A stretch of DNA of 6,674 nucleotides. Source: JBFWYO01 sp050186335. GTDB lineage: Bacteria > Pseudomonadota > Alphaproteobacteria > Bin65. The first letter of the stretch is position 1; the number at the start of each line of letters is the position of its first letter. Both the position numbers and the translations under genes were made by a program. The notes under the pieces are model-generated. The model saw nothing but the letters and a program-made list of their open reading frames with translations, was not told the origin of the DNA and ran no database searches. Where the stretch lies: assembly GCA_050186335.1 (NCBI GenBank), contig JBFWYO010000141.1, positions 1 to 6,674 on the forward strand. The letters are read 5' to 3'. Positions 6,327-6,674 of the stretch are shown here, piece by piece.

Positions 6327-6368
6327 CGCAACCTGCAGCGCAACAATCGACATGCCGCAAACAACGGC

Positions 6369-6386
6369 GATATGTCTTGGCATATC
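6369..6386. repeat. GATATG-N6-CATATC dyad
   Basis: A 6-bp inverted repeat (6369-6374 and 6381-6386) has a 6-base spacer and lies 43 bases after the ridA stop. The AT-containing arms stand out from the GC-rich surroundings. The form is that of an operator for a dimeric regulator, or a small hairpin at the ridA 3' end. The function is unknown. Confidence 0.45.
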
Positions 6387-6441
6387 TGTCGGGATTGCAG
6401 CCATTTGCATCGATGGTAGCGATGGGCTGATCTGTGGCGGA

Positions 6442-6461
6442 GATTGCGGTCAATCGCAATC
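6442..6461. repeat. 7-bp inverted repeat GATTGCG/CGCAATC
   Basis: The arms at 6442-6448 and 6455-6461 pair perfectly around a 6-base loop. GGC (6436-6438) and GCC (6462-6464) can extend the stem across a 3-base bulge. No T-run follows. It could be a hairpin at the end of the ridA transcript or an operator upstream of the third CMD gene. Confidence 0.5.
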
Positions 6462-6532
6462 GCCGCGGTCACGATCCGCGCGATCCAGCCTCGATTTGAT
6501 GCGTAGTGTCGTCACGCGATCCATTCCGGTAG

Positions 6533-6555
6533 CCTGGGCGATTAAACAACCCAGG
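6533..6555 (+). promoter_or_regulatory. Hairpin covering the ribosome binding site of the third CMD gene
   Basis: CCTGGG (6533-6538) and CCCAGG (6550-6555) can pair around an 11-base AT-rich loop. The likely ribosome site AGGGA (6553-6557), 10 bases before ATG 6568, overlaps the right arm. In RNA this stem would partly hide the ribosome site, which could allow translational control. A 6-bp stem may also occur by chance. Confidence 0.4.
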
Positions 6556-6567
6556 GAATCCACCACA

Positions 6568-6674
6568 ATGTCACGTTTGCCCGAAGCCGATCTTGCGTCC
6601 CTGCCAGCTGAGTTCGGGGGGCCATTGGATGTGATCCGTGCATCGATCGGCTATATCCCGGACAGCTATCTGGT
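6568..6674 (+). CDS. Carboxymuconolactone decarboxylase (AhpD-fold) family protein, 5' part only
   Basis: The window holds the first 35 codons of a gene that continues past its right edge. The protein starts MSRLPEADLASLPAEF and then has GPLDVIRASIGYIPDSYL. The GYIPDSYL block matches GYTPNSYM at the same place in the complete CMD protein at 2679-3278 (residues 29-36), after a similar run of acidic and hydrophobic residues. That makes it a third probable member of the same subfamily, although the catalytic region is not visible. ATG 6568 is preceded by AGGGA at 10 bases. The frame is open to the end. It follows ridA on the same strand after 241 bases. The short visible length limits certainty. 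Confidence 0.68.
   Translation, partial: MSRLPEADLASLPAEFGGPLDVIRASIGYIPDSYL

Larger units (their letters stand above)
6327..6567. other. Dyad-rich gap between ridA and the third CMD gene
   Basis: This 241-base gap has no convincing ORF. It holds three inverted repeats, listed separately (6369-6386, 6442-6461, 6533-6555). None is followed by a T-run, so I cannot name an intrinsic terminator for ridA. A TTGATG at 6496-6501 could be a -35 box, but no good -10 box follows at the right distance. Its length and structure suggest that the third CMD gene has its own control. Confidence 0.45.

Noticed and set aside
5643..6410. 255-residue open frame on the - strand
   Set aside because: It is antisense to ridA and the control region and has a shadow-like composition. 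RidA homology on the + strand is strong.

Overview
The window looks like chromosomal DNA of a GC-rich proteobacterium. By style (codon use, LysR and AraC regulators, a periplasmic solute-binding protein, several AhpD/CMD-fold proteins) an alphaproteobacterium such as a Hyphomicrobiales member is the best guess, but nothing in the window fixes the taxon. I see no rRNA, tRNA, CRISPR array, insertion sequence or phage gene. The region reads as an accessory catabolic or transport neighbourhood.

Layout. On the + strand at the left are the 3' part of a carboxymuconolactone decarboxylase (CMD/AhpD-fold) gene (1-371) and, 58 bases later, a secreted branched-chain-amino-acid-type ABC solute-binding protein (430-1599). 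This runs tail-to-tail into a LysR regulator (1624-2595, - strand), and both stop codons lie in the arms of one inverted repeat. Further along the - strand come a second, complete CMD-fold gene (2679-3278), a short protein related to the catalytic half of cobalamin-independent methionine synthase MetE (3413-4462), and an AraC regulator (4614-5564). A convincing intrinsic terminator follows the AraC gene, so AraC and the MetE-like gene are probably separate transcripts. A 267-base divergent region rich in dyads separates araC from a + strand RidA-family gene (5832-6326). After a 241-base gap with three more inverted repeats, a third CMD-fold gene begins (6568) and runs off the window.

How the parts may fit together. 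The sequence shows three members of one CMD subfamily in about 6.7 kb, next to a binding protein that resembles those linked to aromatic-acid uptake, a RidA protein (a family that includes imine/enamine hydrolases), a MetE-like probable zinc methyl- or alkyltransferase, and two regulators. The inference is a small-molecule uptake and degradation locus controlled by the LysR and AraC proteins. The substrate cannot be read from the sequence, and the transporter permeases and ATPases are not in this window.
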